Source: Cryptomeria japonica (taxonomy: Eukaryota > Streptophyta > Pinopsida > Cupressales > Cupressaceae). From it: a stretch of 64,000 nucleotides of DNA. This document shows positions 11,755 to 22,848 of this stretch, in pieces. The translations under genes and the position numbers were made by a program. The notes under the pieces were generated by a model. That model was not told the origin of the DNA, ran no database searches, and worked only from the letters and a program-made list of their open reading frames with translations. The stretch spans positions 120,098,640 through 120,162,639 of the forward strand of contig NC_081410.1 in NCBI RefSeq assembly GCF_030272615.1, written 5' to 3'. Position 1 is the first letter of the stretch, and every line of letters begins with the position of its first letter.

Positions 11755-12065
11755 AAAAGTGCTATTTTACCCACAAAAGCGCTAGTTTTACACAATAGCG
11801 CTACTATATTAACAAAAACGCTCAAAAAGCTATACAAAAGCGCTACAACTACAAACGCGCTAAAACAGCTATACAATAGCGCTCTTTAAAAACAATAGCG
11901 CTCAATTCATCCTACAATAGCGCTACTTAGTCAATAGCACTAATACTTGCATACAATAGCGCTAATCAACACAAACACACTTAAACAAGAGCACAATAGC
12001 GCCATTGCGGCACAATAGCGCTAGTTTATGGAGCAAAAACGCCAAAACCAAAGTTCCAGCGCTCT
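11755..12065 (+). repeat. Irregular array of CAATAGCGCT decamers
   Basis: Six exact copies of caatagcgct start at 11793, 11874, 11893, 11915, 11954 and 12013. Close variants lie among them: caaaagcgct at 11774 and 11835, caatagcact at 11932, caatagcgcc at 11994, and aacgct or acgcgct forms. Spacing is irregular (about 20-60 bases) and the sequences between copies are unrelated. The core AGCGCT is a palindrome. The array lies between the antisense ORF and the 3' LTR. Confidence 0.8.
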
Positions 12066-12614
12066 TGCTCCGACTTGATTTGGACTCAGCTAAAAACCTA
12101 TCAAAAATGCATGAAAATTGAGTTTTCAAATTTGCGTACCGCTGGTCCGTAGTCCTCTGGGCGCTGGAACCGTCGGACTTGCTCGAATCTGTGCTCGGTG
12201 ATCGGAATCGGCATCGTAGCTACTCCTTGCTCCTCCAAATGTCACTATCAGAGCTCTCGTTTTCAACTGGTCGCGGTCACAAATGATCCTATTTTCACCC
12301 CTTTCACCCCATTTATACCCCTCGCCGTCCCCGTAACTTCTCCCCTGCTCATCGCCGTGGTCCCCGTGAACTTCCCGAGCCCCCCATTTCTCCATGTTTC
12401 CCCCGTTTTCTTCTATTTTTCACCCGTATCGCTAACTTCTTCTCTTCTACCACCTTGCCAATTTTTGTTCTTTTTCGAGAGATCGCCCGATTTTTCGAAA
12501 TTTCTCGGCTCATCTCTCGAGGGGGCATACCACCCATAAAATTCACATTTTATGGGGCATTTCTTCACACCTATTTTTCTTTCTTTGAAACGACGCGATA
12601 AACCACACCGTCTC
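12066..12614. other. GC-richer non-coding block before element A 3' LTR
   Basis: A pyrimidine-rich plus strand (many cccc and cttct runs from 12290 to 12500) of higher GC than the LTR. Short minus-strand ORFs here are Arg/Lys/Gly-rich and show no family motif, so I do not call them genes. The block ends at the polypurine tract. Confidence 0.45.
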
Positions 12615-12627
12615 AAAGAGGGGCAAA
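12615..12627 (+). promoter_or_regulatory. Element A polypurine tract
   Basis: AAAGAGGGGCAAA directly precedes the LTR start TGTAGTC. The same tract precedes the LTR of G2 on the opposite strand (30616-30630). It primes plus-strand DNA synthesis in LTR elements. Confidence 0.7.
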
Positions 12628-14085
12628 TGTAGTCACACAAATCTGTCCATCTTAATTAAATGAATATTTCGTATTTATTTGATTAAAAATCCACTAGCCA
12701 TCAGTTAATTAAATTAATATTTAATTAATTCATCTCCAAACATTCTTCTATTAATTAAATAAATTATTCAATTTATTTTAATTAATTCATTAAATCAAAT
12801 TCCATTCAATTAAATAAATAAAATCAATTTATTTAATTATATCCCCCTATTCCTCTTTTAAATAAATTAAATAAAACATTTGTTTAAATCATTATCCCCA
12901 CCCCACTTGCATTTTCCTACAAATGCAACTTGCACACATTTTGAAATAAATGAATTTTTATTTTAAATAAAATCCTATTTTCCCTCACCCACCAAATCCA
13001 CTTGCAAAATCTAATCCCCTTCTAGATTCTTCTAACCCCTTCCTAATTAGTCTAATCCATCCCCTAAATATTGTCACATTCCTAAGCAAAGGGAAGTCAC
13101 TTCTCAAAATCCTCAAAGTCTTGGATAACCATTAAAGGTTTTCAACCTTCAACCACTTAAAACCTCAAAGTCTTTGATAGCCATTAAAGGCTTCCAACTT
13201 TCAACCACGTAATCCACAAAGTCTCCAATAACCATTAATGGTTAACCCAAACCCTCCTACATGGTTAAAACATTTGTTTTGACTCAACCTCTACCCAACC
13301 CAAGGGTCTCATCAAGCCTTTAATGCTTTGACCATGATTATCTCTTAATCATTTGCACAAAGGTTTATCCTTGCATTAACTCCTAATCCAGTGGGTAATC
13401 CTAATTTAGACTTGACCCTTAGCCTTTAGATAACCATGAGGTCTTCTCAGGCCTTTAATGCCTCCAACCTCTTCTCTCAACCCAATCCTGTGTTGACACT
13501 TGTCACTATTTTATTAGTGCCAATTGTGCACATGGATCCCCAATTTTCAAACTCAACCCTTGATTGGAGCTTTCAATCTCAACCATCCATTGCTCCATTT
13601 TTCCCATGAATAGAGCCCATTCCTTCATAATCCAGATCCTGAAAACTTGTATGCATCTAAGCTATAGACATTTTAGAGAGCATTCTTAGCATAATCATCT
13701 AATATCTTATCATTTTGGTTAAAATATATCATTTTAGCATCAATAGCATAGTATTTAGCTTTTCATTTCATATTTGAAGCTTAATACTACAATCTCAATC
13801 CTCCATAAGCATCCATAGTGCAAAAAGCTGCTGAGAGCTACACTATTTTGGAACTTGGAGAGGAGAGGAACAAGGGAGAAGGAGCTAAGGCCATGCTAAG
13901 AGGCAGTTGGAGATGCCTCATAATCTTTGTTTTGTTTATTAGATACATTAGCATGCTTTTAGTGTCTTTCTTGGTATGCCCTTTTTAGATTAGTTTTTGA
14001 TTGACTAACACTAACGGTTTTTGTGTCTTTGGTGTTGTTTATCAGTTGCTAACCTTGTGCCATTTAGAAGGGCATCAGTATCATT
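12628..14085 (+). repeat. Element A 3' LTR (right end approximate)
   Basis: It begins TGTAGTC after the polypurine tract. The first 250 bases are taattaatt-rich, matching in style the reverse complement of the G2 LTR start near 30615. The middle has three repeated blocks around aaagtcttt.ata.ccattaaagg (about 13105-13240). A degenerate promoter-like site catgaatagagccc lies near 13606-13620, where a TATA box would be expected. The U5-like end runs to about 14085, where the sequence shifts to element B coding. No partner LTR is in the window, so the exact end and target duplication are unknown. Confidence 0.7.
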
Positions 14086-15990
14086 GGGAGATGGATGTAT
14101 TGTCATAGGGCCAAATTTATCGGATTTGAAGAAGAGCATAAGAAGACAAAGATAAAATAGAAATTTGGGTCAATATGGAAGAAAGCAAAAAATGCCCCAA
14201 CATTATGCATCGTCACCGAATGTCGAAAAGAAAGATACGACAAATAGAAGAAGGAGGTAAACAAATAGAGGAATGTGTATGACATAAAATCCCATGTATC
14301 CGAGCACCTACGAAGTAACTCAGGTCCTGTAAGAGAGGACAATAGATAAATACAATGAACCTCCCATATCCAGGTACATACGGGGTGACCTAGGTCCCAC
14401 GGGAGGGAAAAAACAGATAAAGAAAGAACAGGGGAACGCATGCATGAATACAAGCAAGGAGATGGAGATAAAGAAGAAAAGTCATAATGACCATCCCTTA
14501 GGAGGGGATCATATTGCAGAAGATCATCATCCTCAACAATAGCCTCATCCTCCCAATCTAGGTCATAGGGTGGGGGGGGGATCTCAAAGAGGGGTTATTG
14601 CAAGGGCCGCACCGATTGCCTCACTAACAACGAGGGCAAGAGATAAAGCAACAACAACATTTCCATCTTAAAGATCAAAGGGGGCGAGGGTCAACAATCG
14701 TGTGAATATTGTAGGCAAGGTCGAAATTTCCTCCAAGGAGCTGATCATGCAAATAGAAACAGGCAAACCAATAGGCACAAAGGTAGGCAAAGGAAGGGAT
14801 GAAGAACAAACTTGTGCTAGCTGGCGACACCAAAACTCTAGGACAGGGCCCTGTTAAAACTTTTATTTAAACAGGATAGGAGTGTCAGGCCTCCTATCGA
14901 TTGTACCAAGCTGAAGGACCCCAGGAAAGTTGCGATGCTGAAGGGGTGAAAGAACAAGTGGAGCAACGGAAGCTGCCCTGGAGACCACCTGCGTGTGTGA
15001 CATATCCAAAGGCACGGAAAAAGGCTGAGTGTTCGACAAAGAACTGATAAGCAAAGGCTCCAAGGAAGGAGTGATCAAGACCTGCACCCGATTAGGGGGA
15101 GGGTTATCAAAGGTCCCTGGAGCAGCGGGAAGTGAAACCAAAACTGATGCAGAAGCGGGAGCCACCAAAGGAACATGTCCTGAAACAACAGTGTTGGAAG
15201 ATGCATCAGCGGATTGTAAGGCAACGTTACATGCTCGAGCCTGGGCCCGTCAGAAGCATTTACGCTCATGCGCATGCTGGTTCCGACGGAGGTGGGGATC
15301 ACCAACCATGAGCTGAGATGAATCAGGAGCATTATGCTCCATAGGAAAGGCCTCTGAGATTAGCTCAAGGATAGGAGGAGGCCTAACCGATGAAGCTGGA
15401 GGGACATCCTAAACGGGCGCCACATTCATAGTGACAGGCACCCGACCTCGCTTTGATCAAGGAGCGGGTGGAGGGATAAGAGGCACCGATGTGGTCTGTG
15501 ATGTAGATGCAAGTGGAGATGAAGGGACTCAAGACAAGCGCTTCCTCTTCGCATAGCGAGATGGACTAGTGATATCGACCATGATGGGAAGCTCAAAGGG
15601 TGGGCCAGCCATGGACTTTGATAGTGAAGGTGCCTTTCTGTTGGCTGCACTAGGTGCAGTTGCAGGAATAGAGGACACCACTAGGGTCTATGTGGTCCTA
15701 GGCAGACAAGGAGGTCTCAATGCGGGAGTGGGTTTAGCCCCGACCCCCTGCGATGGAGGGACATGTGGCACAATTCATTCCAAGATCGAGATCTCGGGTG
15801 CAGAAGTTGATGCAGAAGGCGGCAAAGGTACGATAGGCTGCATCGATGTAGAAGTTGACTCCCCCGTCTTGTATTTATAATATGCATGGTATAAAAGGTC
15901 ATCACGGGGAAGCATGGGCCCAATCGGGGGAGGCCATAAGTGATCCAAAGAGAAGTCCCCATGGGAAATCAATAGTTGATAGCCAGTGTC
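14086..15990 (-). pseudogene. Element B linker between protease and RT, decayed
   Basis: Minus-strand coding here is Ser/Pro/Leu-rich (for example 14863-15168 and 15426-15650) with an acidic segment coded near 14520-14570 (a run like YDLDWEDEAIVEDDD). This composition is usual for the variable linker upstream of gypsy RT. The frame is broken many times and no catalytic domain is present. The left edge marks the presumed insertion point of A. Confidence 0.5.
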
Positions 15991-16416
15991 CTAGATAACA
16001 TGCACTACACCCTCATTAGGAAACTTTAAGCACTTATGTACCACGGAAGAAACTGCCTCCATGGTGATCAACCATGGGATCCTGAGTTTGACTCGGAAGA
16101 GATCAGACTCAGGGATGATAGTGAAAACCAAGGACACCACCTTGGGACCTACCATGACCGTCAAAGTGATGTTGCCCAATGGGCTGATAGAGAATCCATG
16201 GTGGGTTTGCAAGATAGTGCGACACTTGTCATAGACCGACCTATGCCATCTATTCACGAAGAGTGTCTCCTCGGTGATGACATTGACTCTGCTAGAGGGG
16301 TCAACCATCACACCTGTGATAGTTTGATCATTCAATCGAGAAGGGATATAGAGAGGAGAAGGCTCTCTGCAATATGGGGCATCAAGCAATATGAATGAGA
16401 GAAGAATGTCAGACAC
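15991..16416 (-). pseudogene. Element B aspartic protease region
   Basis: A 141-residue minus-strand stretch with gypsy protease layout: ITGVMVDPSSRVNVITEETL at the active-site loop, then PLGNITLTVMVGP, LFRVKLRIPWLITMEAVSS and HKCLKFPNEGVVH, which parallels the protease segment of element A (GRPWIHAMQAV..., QCIKFPHNG). The active-site motif is D-P-S-S instead of D-S/T-G. Its frame differs from that of gag upstream, so a frameshift separates them. Confidence 0.65.
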
Positions 16417-18352
16417 CTTCCGCTTCTAGGTCGGGGGGGGAGATGATAGGGGTGACAGTCATGATATTGACATATGGACTGCCCTCCAAGGCTGGATCAG
16501 ATGTAGAAATCACATTTGTTGAGTGCAGAGGAAACAGGTTGGTATAGATCTACAAGTCACTATTAGTTTTATCCATGGACTTGTGTTTCCTTGCGTCAAC
16601 TTTGATAGCCCAACTGTCAATGTGGTCTTGGACAATGTGTCTAAGATGATTAAATCTCTCAATTTCGTGACCAAGCATATGATGGTAATGACAATACTTT
16701 GACCCATCGAAACAACGTGGGTAGGGTCAACTATCTGACAGAGGTTTAGGCTTAGGTAGGGTGATCAGGTTGTCTCGCAACAACCGTTGCATGATACTCA
16801 AATAAGAATCGTTCAATTTTGTGAAGACTCAGTTTTGCAAAGATTGAGAGGCAACTATAGAAGGAGTAGCTGCTAAATTAGCCACGACTTTATTCCTTTG
16901 AGACCCATTTGAGGACGTGCTAGGAAAGGACCCACCACGAGGGTTCGAAGAAGTATCTCCGAACTACGTCACGATGTGTTGATAATCAATCAAGGCAAAC
17001 CACATGCTGGTAAAGTTTTGATAATGATTCAGGGATAAATTCTCCCTCAATGTTGGCTGGAGGTTGCCTATGAACATACGTTGCAAGTCATTATCTGGCA
17101 GGGCAAAGTGGATCTTAGTTGAGATTGCCTGATATCACGAGATAAAATCCGTCACCTTCTCGTTTGGTTTTTGCTTACAATGAACAAGGTCAGATATAGT
17201 GACCTTGCTGCCTATGTTAGCCTGAAACCTCTTAAGAAAGAGATCCATCAACTAGTCAAAGGTGTGGATGGAGTGGTCAGGCAGAGAATTGTACAACTCC
17301 AACGCAGTCCCTTTGAGGGAATGAACAAACAACTTAAGGAGAACAAAGTCTTGATATTTATAGTCACTACACATGGTCATAAATGAATTGATGTGAGTGT
17401 TTGGGTCACCATCGCCACTAAACCTATCAAACTTCAATGACTCGACACCCATTGGAAGGATGGTATTCAGGATAGTGATGTTTAGAGGGCTCTTCCTATA
17501 GTACGCAGGTGTAGATGATTGGTCGGAAGTAGAAGCCAAAGAAGTGAGTTGCAACTAAAGTTGGCCCATGTTCTGTAGTATAGTATTCAGAATTGGGTTC
17601 GTAGGCGAAGGAGGAGGTGGTGGAGCTACACCGCCTCCCCCGCCAGACGACATGCCAACTGACATGGCACTGGCAGAGACAACTGCAATATGGGCAACAA
17701 CAGAAATAGAAGTCGAGTCACTAGCCATACTTGCGTAGCCTAAAGGAACAAAGGAGGCACTGATACTTAGGATGGTGGAATCCACCGTGTGGGCTCTCAA
17801 CCCTAGGATGCTAACACCGACTTGGGACCTGAATAGATCAAACTGGGTGTCCACACGGGGTACCTCAGCTAGGGGCACATGGTTTTTAATAATCATGGAT
17901 AGGGTCGTCAACATCTCCAAGCCTCTCCTATCAGATATCAACATGTCTCTCAACGTGCTGATGACATTCCCGGCCTGGGGGAGGATGTTCTCTCAGTTTA
18001 GGAATCCCTCAAAATCTCTCAGATTCTGCTCTAAAGAATTGATTTGCTCAAAATTGATAGAGACGGTAGAATCGTGATCGATAGGAGGAGAAGATAGGGT
18101 AGAACTCCTAGGAGAGTTAGGTTGTGAATTGGAAGGAGAAGCCCCCCCAGTCAGAATATATTTCAGACTATGAGAGGTCAAAAACTCATTAGGATCGGAT
18201 AACTGCTCACCCTGCATGGCACCAAGTAGAGGAGGACTGTAGTGATCAGGAGGGAAGCTCCTCCTGGATGACCTTCTGACTATGGCTCCTGTCACAGTTT
18301 GGGTTGTAAAGCTCATAAGTTGATCAACAACCAAATCATGAAACAAGGGCAC
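16417..18352 (-). pseudogene. Element B gag region, broken
   Basis: Minus-strand frame from ATG near 18350. N-terminal part (17993-18352) and middle part (17555-17953, with a Gly run then a Pro run) lead into the capsid segment at 17252-17554: LKFDRFSGDGDPNTHINSFM and LKLFVHSLKGTALELYNSLP, typical plant gypsy gag. A His/Cys-containing segment of the YCHYHHMLGHE type is coded near 16650-16700. Stops at about 17993, 17555 and 17250 lie in one continuous frame and are TGA or TAG. Confidence 0.78.
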
Positions 18353-18621
18353 CTATGCAAGTCTTTGGAAAAAATATAGGATTGTTTTGTTTTGATTTGT
18401 TTAAGATAAAAACATGAAAGGCAAAAAGATGTTTGCTGTTTTTGGTTTTTGGTTTGTGTTTTTCTCTCTATTTTTTTTTTAATTTTTAATTTTTTAAAAT
18501 GAGTGAGATGAAAAGTGAAACAACTATACTAAACTGGAAAAAGGAAGTGCAATAAAGCAACTAGGCTATACTAGAAAATGCAAACACACACGAATCCCCC
18601 TTCACGTCGGGTTCACTAAAA
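18353..18621 (-). other. Element B leader and candidate primer-binding site
   Basis: A short AT-rich leader with poly-T near 18470. Just inside the LTR, the plus-strand segment 18600-18618 read on the minus strand gives GTGAACCCGACGTGAA, a position and style expected for a tRNA primer site. I cannot name the tRNA with confidence. Confidence 0.5.
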
Positions 18622-19756
18622 TGTAATGGAGGGAATTTATCACCTCAAGGATGATGAATCCTCAAGGACAAATTGTCCTTCCGATTACCTCTGCGAACTG
18701 GCGCTAAGATGAGCCAGGGGATAACAAATTTATACAAGGAGCATCAGCCACCCGAGAAGCATCTTTGGACGACTCTGTGGAGCCTCTGCCCATAAGACGA
18801 GTGTGCAGATCTGGAACACCAGTGTGGCACGCTATCGTCCTATATGGACAAAGCATAGAGTCTGGGCAAAAAGTCCTGGACGTGCTGACAGAACTTATGA
18901 AACAACTAAACAATATTGAAAACTATGAAAAAACACAAATTACAAAACAAAATAAGGAAAATAGTAGAGAATAACAAAATCTCACAATCCATCCACGATG
19001 TGAAGCCTCCCACAAGATAATCTCCTCTTCCCAAAGCTGTGCCTACACACATGCAAGAGAGAAAATATTGGGGGTTGTGTTTTGGAGCTTGCCTAAGTCA
19101 GACCCCCGTTTTGGTGTTTCCACCTCCACGAACAACCCAAAAAGCCACGGGAAAGGAAGATGATGAAGAACATGATGAAGAAGAATCTAAGAGCAGATAC
19201 AAAGACAATGCTATACTATGTAGTAATAGGAAAAAAAATAAGATATTGGAAATCCGAGATAGAGTTAGATTACTCCCCTAGTGCTTGGCAAATATTAGCA
19301 TGCTTGGTAAACTTGGTAGCTTGATTATGCTACAAGAATGGTGGTGGTGTCTCCAAGAGCTTCAATCTCCAAGAGAAAGTCTTCAATTTGCCAAAAAGAT
19401 TCTTTGGAAATGTCCCAAAACCAAGGATATAGGCTAAGGGACGGGTTTGAATGTGGGTGGCCACGCAAGGAGGCATTATGATTCCTTCCTAGCGTGGCTT
19501 GTAACGTCGCAATGACCACTTGTTGGTTGGCAAGTTGGCAGGACGGTAGCACATCGCGTGGACATCTTTGCGCTGCGCCTTCGTCCATGAATCTGTCAGA
19601 TTGATAGAGTTGGTAACGTCTCTGGAGAAGCTAATATGGACTTCTTCGGTGGACAAAACGACAAGTTGGTGAACCTGTCCTCCAAGCAGTGTGGGGGAGG
19701 CGCCACATGTCACAATTGCCACTAATGGTGATGAGGTTGATTTTTTTGACTCTACA
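18622..19756 (-). repeat. Element B 5' LTR
   Basis: It starts TGTAATGG and ends CTCTACA on the plus strand, so both strands have TG...CA ends. Left side abuts the candidate primer site. Right side abuts C coding in mid-frame (the FTKSLP motif of copia RNase H), with ATCTA at 19757-19761 as the probable target duplication. A TATA-like box, gtataaattt on the minus strand, lies at 18727-18736. The second LTR is outside the window, so the boundaries rest on the flanks only. Confidence 0.7.
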
Positions 19757-20293
19757 ATCTATAGGCAAAGACTTAGTAAAAATATTTGCAATCTGATCCT
19801 TTGTAGATACATACTCCAATTTGACTTCTTCCTCACTGACTTTCTCCCTCAAGAAATGATACTTGATTGATATATGCCTTGTTTTATAATGCAACACCAG
19901 ATTCTTGGAAATATTAATAGCACTTGAATTATCACAATATATAATAGTAGGCTCATCATAAACAACTCTAATGGCCTTTAGCATCTTCTTCATCCAAACT
20001 ACCTGAGTACAGTTGCTAGCAGCAACAATGTATTCAAATTCTTAAGTAGATAGAGAAATAGCATCTTCCTTCTTACTTGCCTAAGAAACCAACTTCTTTC
20101 CCAAAAAGAATGCACCACCAGAGGTACTCTTCTGGTCATCAAGATCACCTACCCAATCAACATCAGTATAAGCACATAACATGAAATCATCATTCTTCGA
20201 ATACCACAAACCATATTCAACTTTCCCCTTTAAGTATTTGAAAATCCTCTTCACAAAAGTAACATGACTTTCTTTAGGATCAACTTGAAATCT
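19757..20293 (-). pseudogene. Element C RNase H
   Basis: Minus-strand residues YDEPTIIYCDNSSAINISKN, HYKTRHISIKYHFLRE and LEYVSTKDQIANIFTKSLP are the C-terminal copia RNase H signature. The upstream part (near 20040-20290) is recognisable in broken frames, including a GLWY.K.DDF..CAYTD.DW segment. The protein would degrade the RNA strand during reverse transcription. It ends abruptly after FTKSLP where the B LTR begins. Confidence 0.85.
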
Positions 20294-21414
20294 TCACAAA
20301 TCTTCACAAAGACAAACAACATGCATAATATCTAGTCTAGTTTGAGTCAAGTATAGCAGTCCACCAACCATAGATCTATACAATGTTTGATTAACTTTTA
20401 GAGACTCATCATGCTTAGACAACTTGCATCCAGTCACCATAGGAGTTCCAACAAGTTTGGAGCTATCTAACCCAAACTTCTTCAACAATACCTTCACATA
20501 CTTAGATTGAGAAATGAAAATGCCTTTATCAATCTGTGTAATCTGCAATCCTAAGAATAATTTCATCTCACCTATCATGGACATCTCAAACTCTTTTTGC
20601 ATATCATCAGCAAACCTCACCTCAAATCATCATCTCCTCCGAAAATAATATCATCAACAAAAACTTCAACAATCAAAATGTTATCATTATCAACCTTAAA
20701 GTATAAATTACTATCAACAATACCTTTACAGAATCCCAACTTCATCAAATACTTGTCCAATCTAGCATACCAAGCTCGAGGGGCTTGTTTAAGTCCATAC
20801 AATGCTTTCTTCAATCTACATACCATCTCTCCTTTATCTAATAATGAAAACCCATCCAGTTACTCAATGTAAAGTTCCTCTTCCAAATGACCATTCAAAA
20901 AGGCCGACTTCACATCCATTTGATATACCTTGAAATTCTTATAAGCAACATATGCAAGAAGTAATCTAACAACTTCAATTCTAGCTACCGAAGCAAAAGT
21001 CTCCTCATAATCAATTCCTTCCATCTGTAAGCATCCTTTACATACCAATCTTGCTTTGTTTCTAACCACTTCACCAACTTCATTCAATTTATTTTTGAAT
21101 ACCCATTTTTTACCAATCACATTCTTGTCTTTTGGTTTCGAAACAAGTTCCCATGTATTGTTCTTCTCAATCTGATTCAACTCTTCTTCCATAGCTTTTA
21201 TCCAATTCTCATCTTTACAAGATTCAACAACATCTTTAGGTTTAATCTTGGAAATTAAACATATCTCTTCAACAACAATCCTTCTCATAGTCATCACACC
21301 TTTATTTTTATCACCAATAATCTGATTTTCTGAATGATTTAATCTCACATACCTCAAAGTTTTTTGATTATTCTGATTTTTCAGGTTCTTGAACTTCTTC
21401 ACCGGTAGCAACAA
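20294..21414 (-). pseudogene. Element C reverse transcriptase
   Basis: Three minus-strand pieces cover a whole copia RT: 20860-21414 ([58 protein letters not shown]), 20617-20826 (CRLKKALYGLKQAPRAWY and the catalytic FVDDIIF), and 20294-20620 (FLGLQITQ...I.ISQSKYVK, GTPM). Breaks are few. A near-complete duplicated stretch ctcaaatc lies at the junction near 20620. It is well conserved with the D copy at 54257-54953. Confidence 0.9.
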
Positions 21415-21666
21415 TATCTGTATTAATTGTCTCTACTAGATTATTTTGCTTTAGGCTCTCAGTATGCACTTATTTTAAAATGACATCTTGATCATCAAAA
21501 TCAAACTCATATCCACATGCTCTAATCTTCTTTCCATGACATTCATCAACTTTCACATTTGCACTTTCCACTATCTTTCTCCACTTTTCATTGTAACATC
21601 GGTAGGCCTTTCTCTTAGTATAATAACCCAAGAAGATTCCTTCATCACATCTTGCATCAAACTTTC

Positions 21667-22560
21667 CTATATCCTCATCTCTTTTGATATAACATTGCTT
21701 CCAAAAAATATGAAATATCTAACTGTAGGAGCATGACCAAACCATAACTCATAGGGAGTCTTACTGGAATCGCCTTTTATATGCACCCGGTTGAATGTGT
21801 ATACAACAATCCTGTCAACTTCTCTCCAAAAGGTCTTTGAAACATTCCCTTCAATCAACATAGTCCTAGCATAATCCAAAATAGTTATGTTCTTCCTTTC
21901 AACAACTCCATTTTGCTGAGGGGTTATAGGAGCAGATAACTGTCTTCTAATTCCATGATTTTCACAAAATAAATCAAACTCACTAGATGTGAATTCTCTT
22001 GCTCTGTCAGATCTCAAATATTTCAGCTTCAATCCTGTCTTCGTCTCCACCTTAGATTTGAATACCTTGAATTTCTCTAGTGCTTCTGATTTATCCCTTA
22101 AAAAAGTAACCCATATCATTCTAGAATAGTGATCAATCAACAACATGAAATATCTATCACCCTGCACACTTCTTACTCTTGTAGGACCACACAAATAAGT
22201 ATGCACAAGATCTAATAATCCATTAGATGTATATTGCTTACTCTTGAATCAAATTCTTGCTTGTTTTCCCAACTGACATTCTTTACATACCAGATTAGAT
22301 GGTTTCACAATCTTAGGCAAATCTTTAACAGCTTGAGTAGAACTTATCTTAATCATGCAGTCAAAATTAATATGACACATCCTTCTATTCCATAACTAGC
22401 TTTCTTCTATCTGAGCAATTAAACAGATTTTCTCACTAGCATTCAAATGAAAGATATTACCTTTAGTCTTAGTTCCTGATGCAATCTCTATATTGGAGGC
22501 ATTCAAAATCTTGCATTTATTATTTTTGAATTGCAAATCATATCCCTTATCAACCATCTA
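21667..22560 (-). pseudogene. Element C integrase and partial GAG-pre-integrase segment
   Basis: 21667-22206 codes the integrase core: HTYLCGPTRV (the usual catalytic Asp of HTDLCGP is Tyr here), LRSDRAREF (second Asp kept), QQNGVVERKN (Glu kept), then FWREV..IVVYTFNRV. Upstream, 22207-22560 codes the zinc/GAG-pre-integrase part (H..C..C pattern near 22240-22390) back to MVDKGYDLQFKNNKCKIL. The loss of the first Asp means the enzyme was inactive. Upstream of MVDKGYD the homology to D stops sharply at about 22560. Confidence 0.85.
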
Positions 22561-22831
22561 TCGCACCTTGTAGGGTTTGATTGTCAATGCTTTGTTCTTC
22601 TTTCTCCTTGAGTTTATCCATCAGTTCCTTTCTCTTCTCTATGGATGTGTTCACTTGTTCTTTCAGAGATTCAATGAAATTAGCAGCATCCAGACTTCTC
22701 CTCGAGCTATTTTTTTCTTTCATCGTTGCATCAAGATCTTCAAGTACCACAGTAAGTTGCTTCTGCAAACCCAAGTCCATTGATCCAATCTTCTGGATCT
22801 TCCTCAAGCTGTTAGGCTTCTTTCAAGGAAC
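22550..22831 (-). pseudogene. Element C coiled-coil leader ORF
   Basis: It is read from just inside the primer site. Residues LRKIQKIGSMDLGLQKQL, then NFIESLKEQVNTSIEKRKEL and MDKLKEKEEQS, form a strongly charged coiled coil. The same position in element E codes LRRIREADSMDFGGLQQQL, NFIQSLKYQLNKSREKKKEL and CDKIK, so the two are homologous at protein and DNA level. Element D has an ordinary copia gag here instead. The ORF stops within the junction with the integrase segment near 22550-22560. The function is unknown; a structural gag-like role is inferred from position. Confidence 0.7.
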
Positions 22832-22833
22832 TA

Positions 22834-22846
22834 AGATATGATACCA
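22834..22846 (-). promoter_or_regulatory. Element C primer-binding site, mutated
   Basis: Minus strand reads TGGTATCATATCT next to the LTR. Elements E and F carry the standard TGGTATCAGAGCC complementary to initiator Met tRNA. C keeps the first eight bases and has diverged after that. Confidence 0.75.
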
Positions 22847-22848
22847 AT

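Larger units (their letters stand above)
1..14085 (+). mobile_element. Element A: Tat-like Ty3/gypsy retrotransposon, 5' end outside window
   Basis: Seen: one plus-strand frame carries gag, protease, G-patch, RT, RNase H, a second RNase H and integrase in that order. It is followed by a spacer, a minus-strand ORF, a purine tract and an LTR-like block. Known: integrase after RNase H defines Ty3/gypsy, and a second RNase H plus an antisense ORF near the 3' LTR are features described for the Tat/Ogre group of plant elements. The 5' LTR, primer site and start of gag lie left of the window. The right boundary (about 14085) is approximate because no second LTR is available for alignment. The element appears to be inserted in element B, since B-type minus-strand coding begins just beyond the LTR. 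It is non-functional: at least eight in-frame stops and one frameshift. Confidence 0.9.
14086..19756 (-). mobile_element. Element B: Ty3/gypsy retrotransposon, split by A, 3' half outside window
   Basis: Minus-strand order from the right: 5' LTR (18622-19756), primer-site region, gag, protease, acidic linker. No RT, RNase H or integrase follows, because the sequence changes to the LTR of element A near 14085. The simplest reading is that A inserted into B between protease and RT and the rest of B lies left of the window. B itself inserted in the RNase H end of copia element C: C coding resumes at 19757 directly after the B LTR. The reading frame carries several stops. Confidence 0.75.

Noticed and set aside
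11755-12065. CRISPR-like array of short repeats with spacers
   Set aside because: Repeats are only 10 bases, spacing is irregular, there are no cas genes, and this is plant nuclear DNA.
14103-14453. 116-residue minus-strand ORF with hydrophobic stretches, possible membrane protein
   Set aside because: It lies at the A/B junction in the linker of a decayed element, lacks any family motif, and its hydrophobicity comes from T-rich codons.
15029-15880. Plus-strand ORFs in element B (15029-15316, 15569-15880)
   Set aside because: They are shadows of the Ser/Pro-rich minus-strand linker of B.
18460-18500. Poly-T tract as a terminator or retroposon tail
   Set aside because: It lies in the B leader without flanking duplication or a pol III gene.
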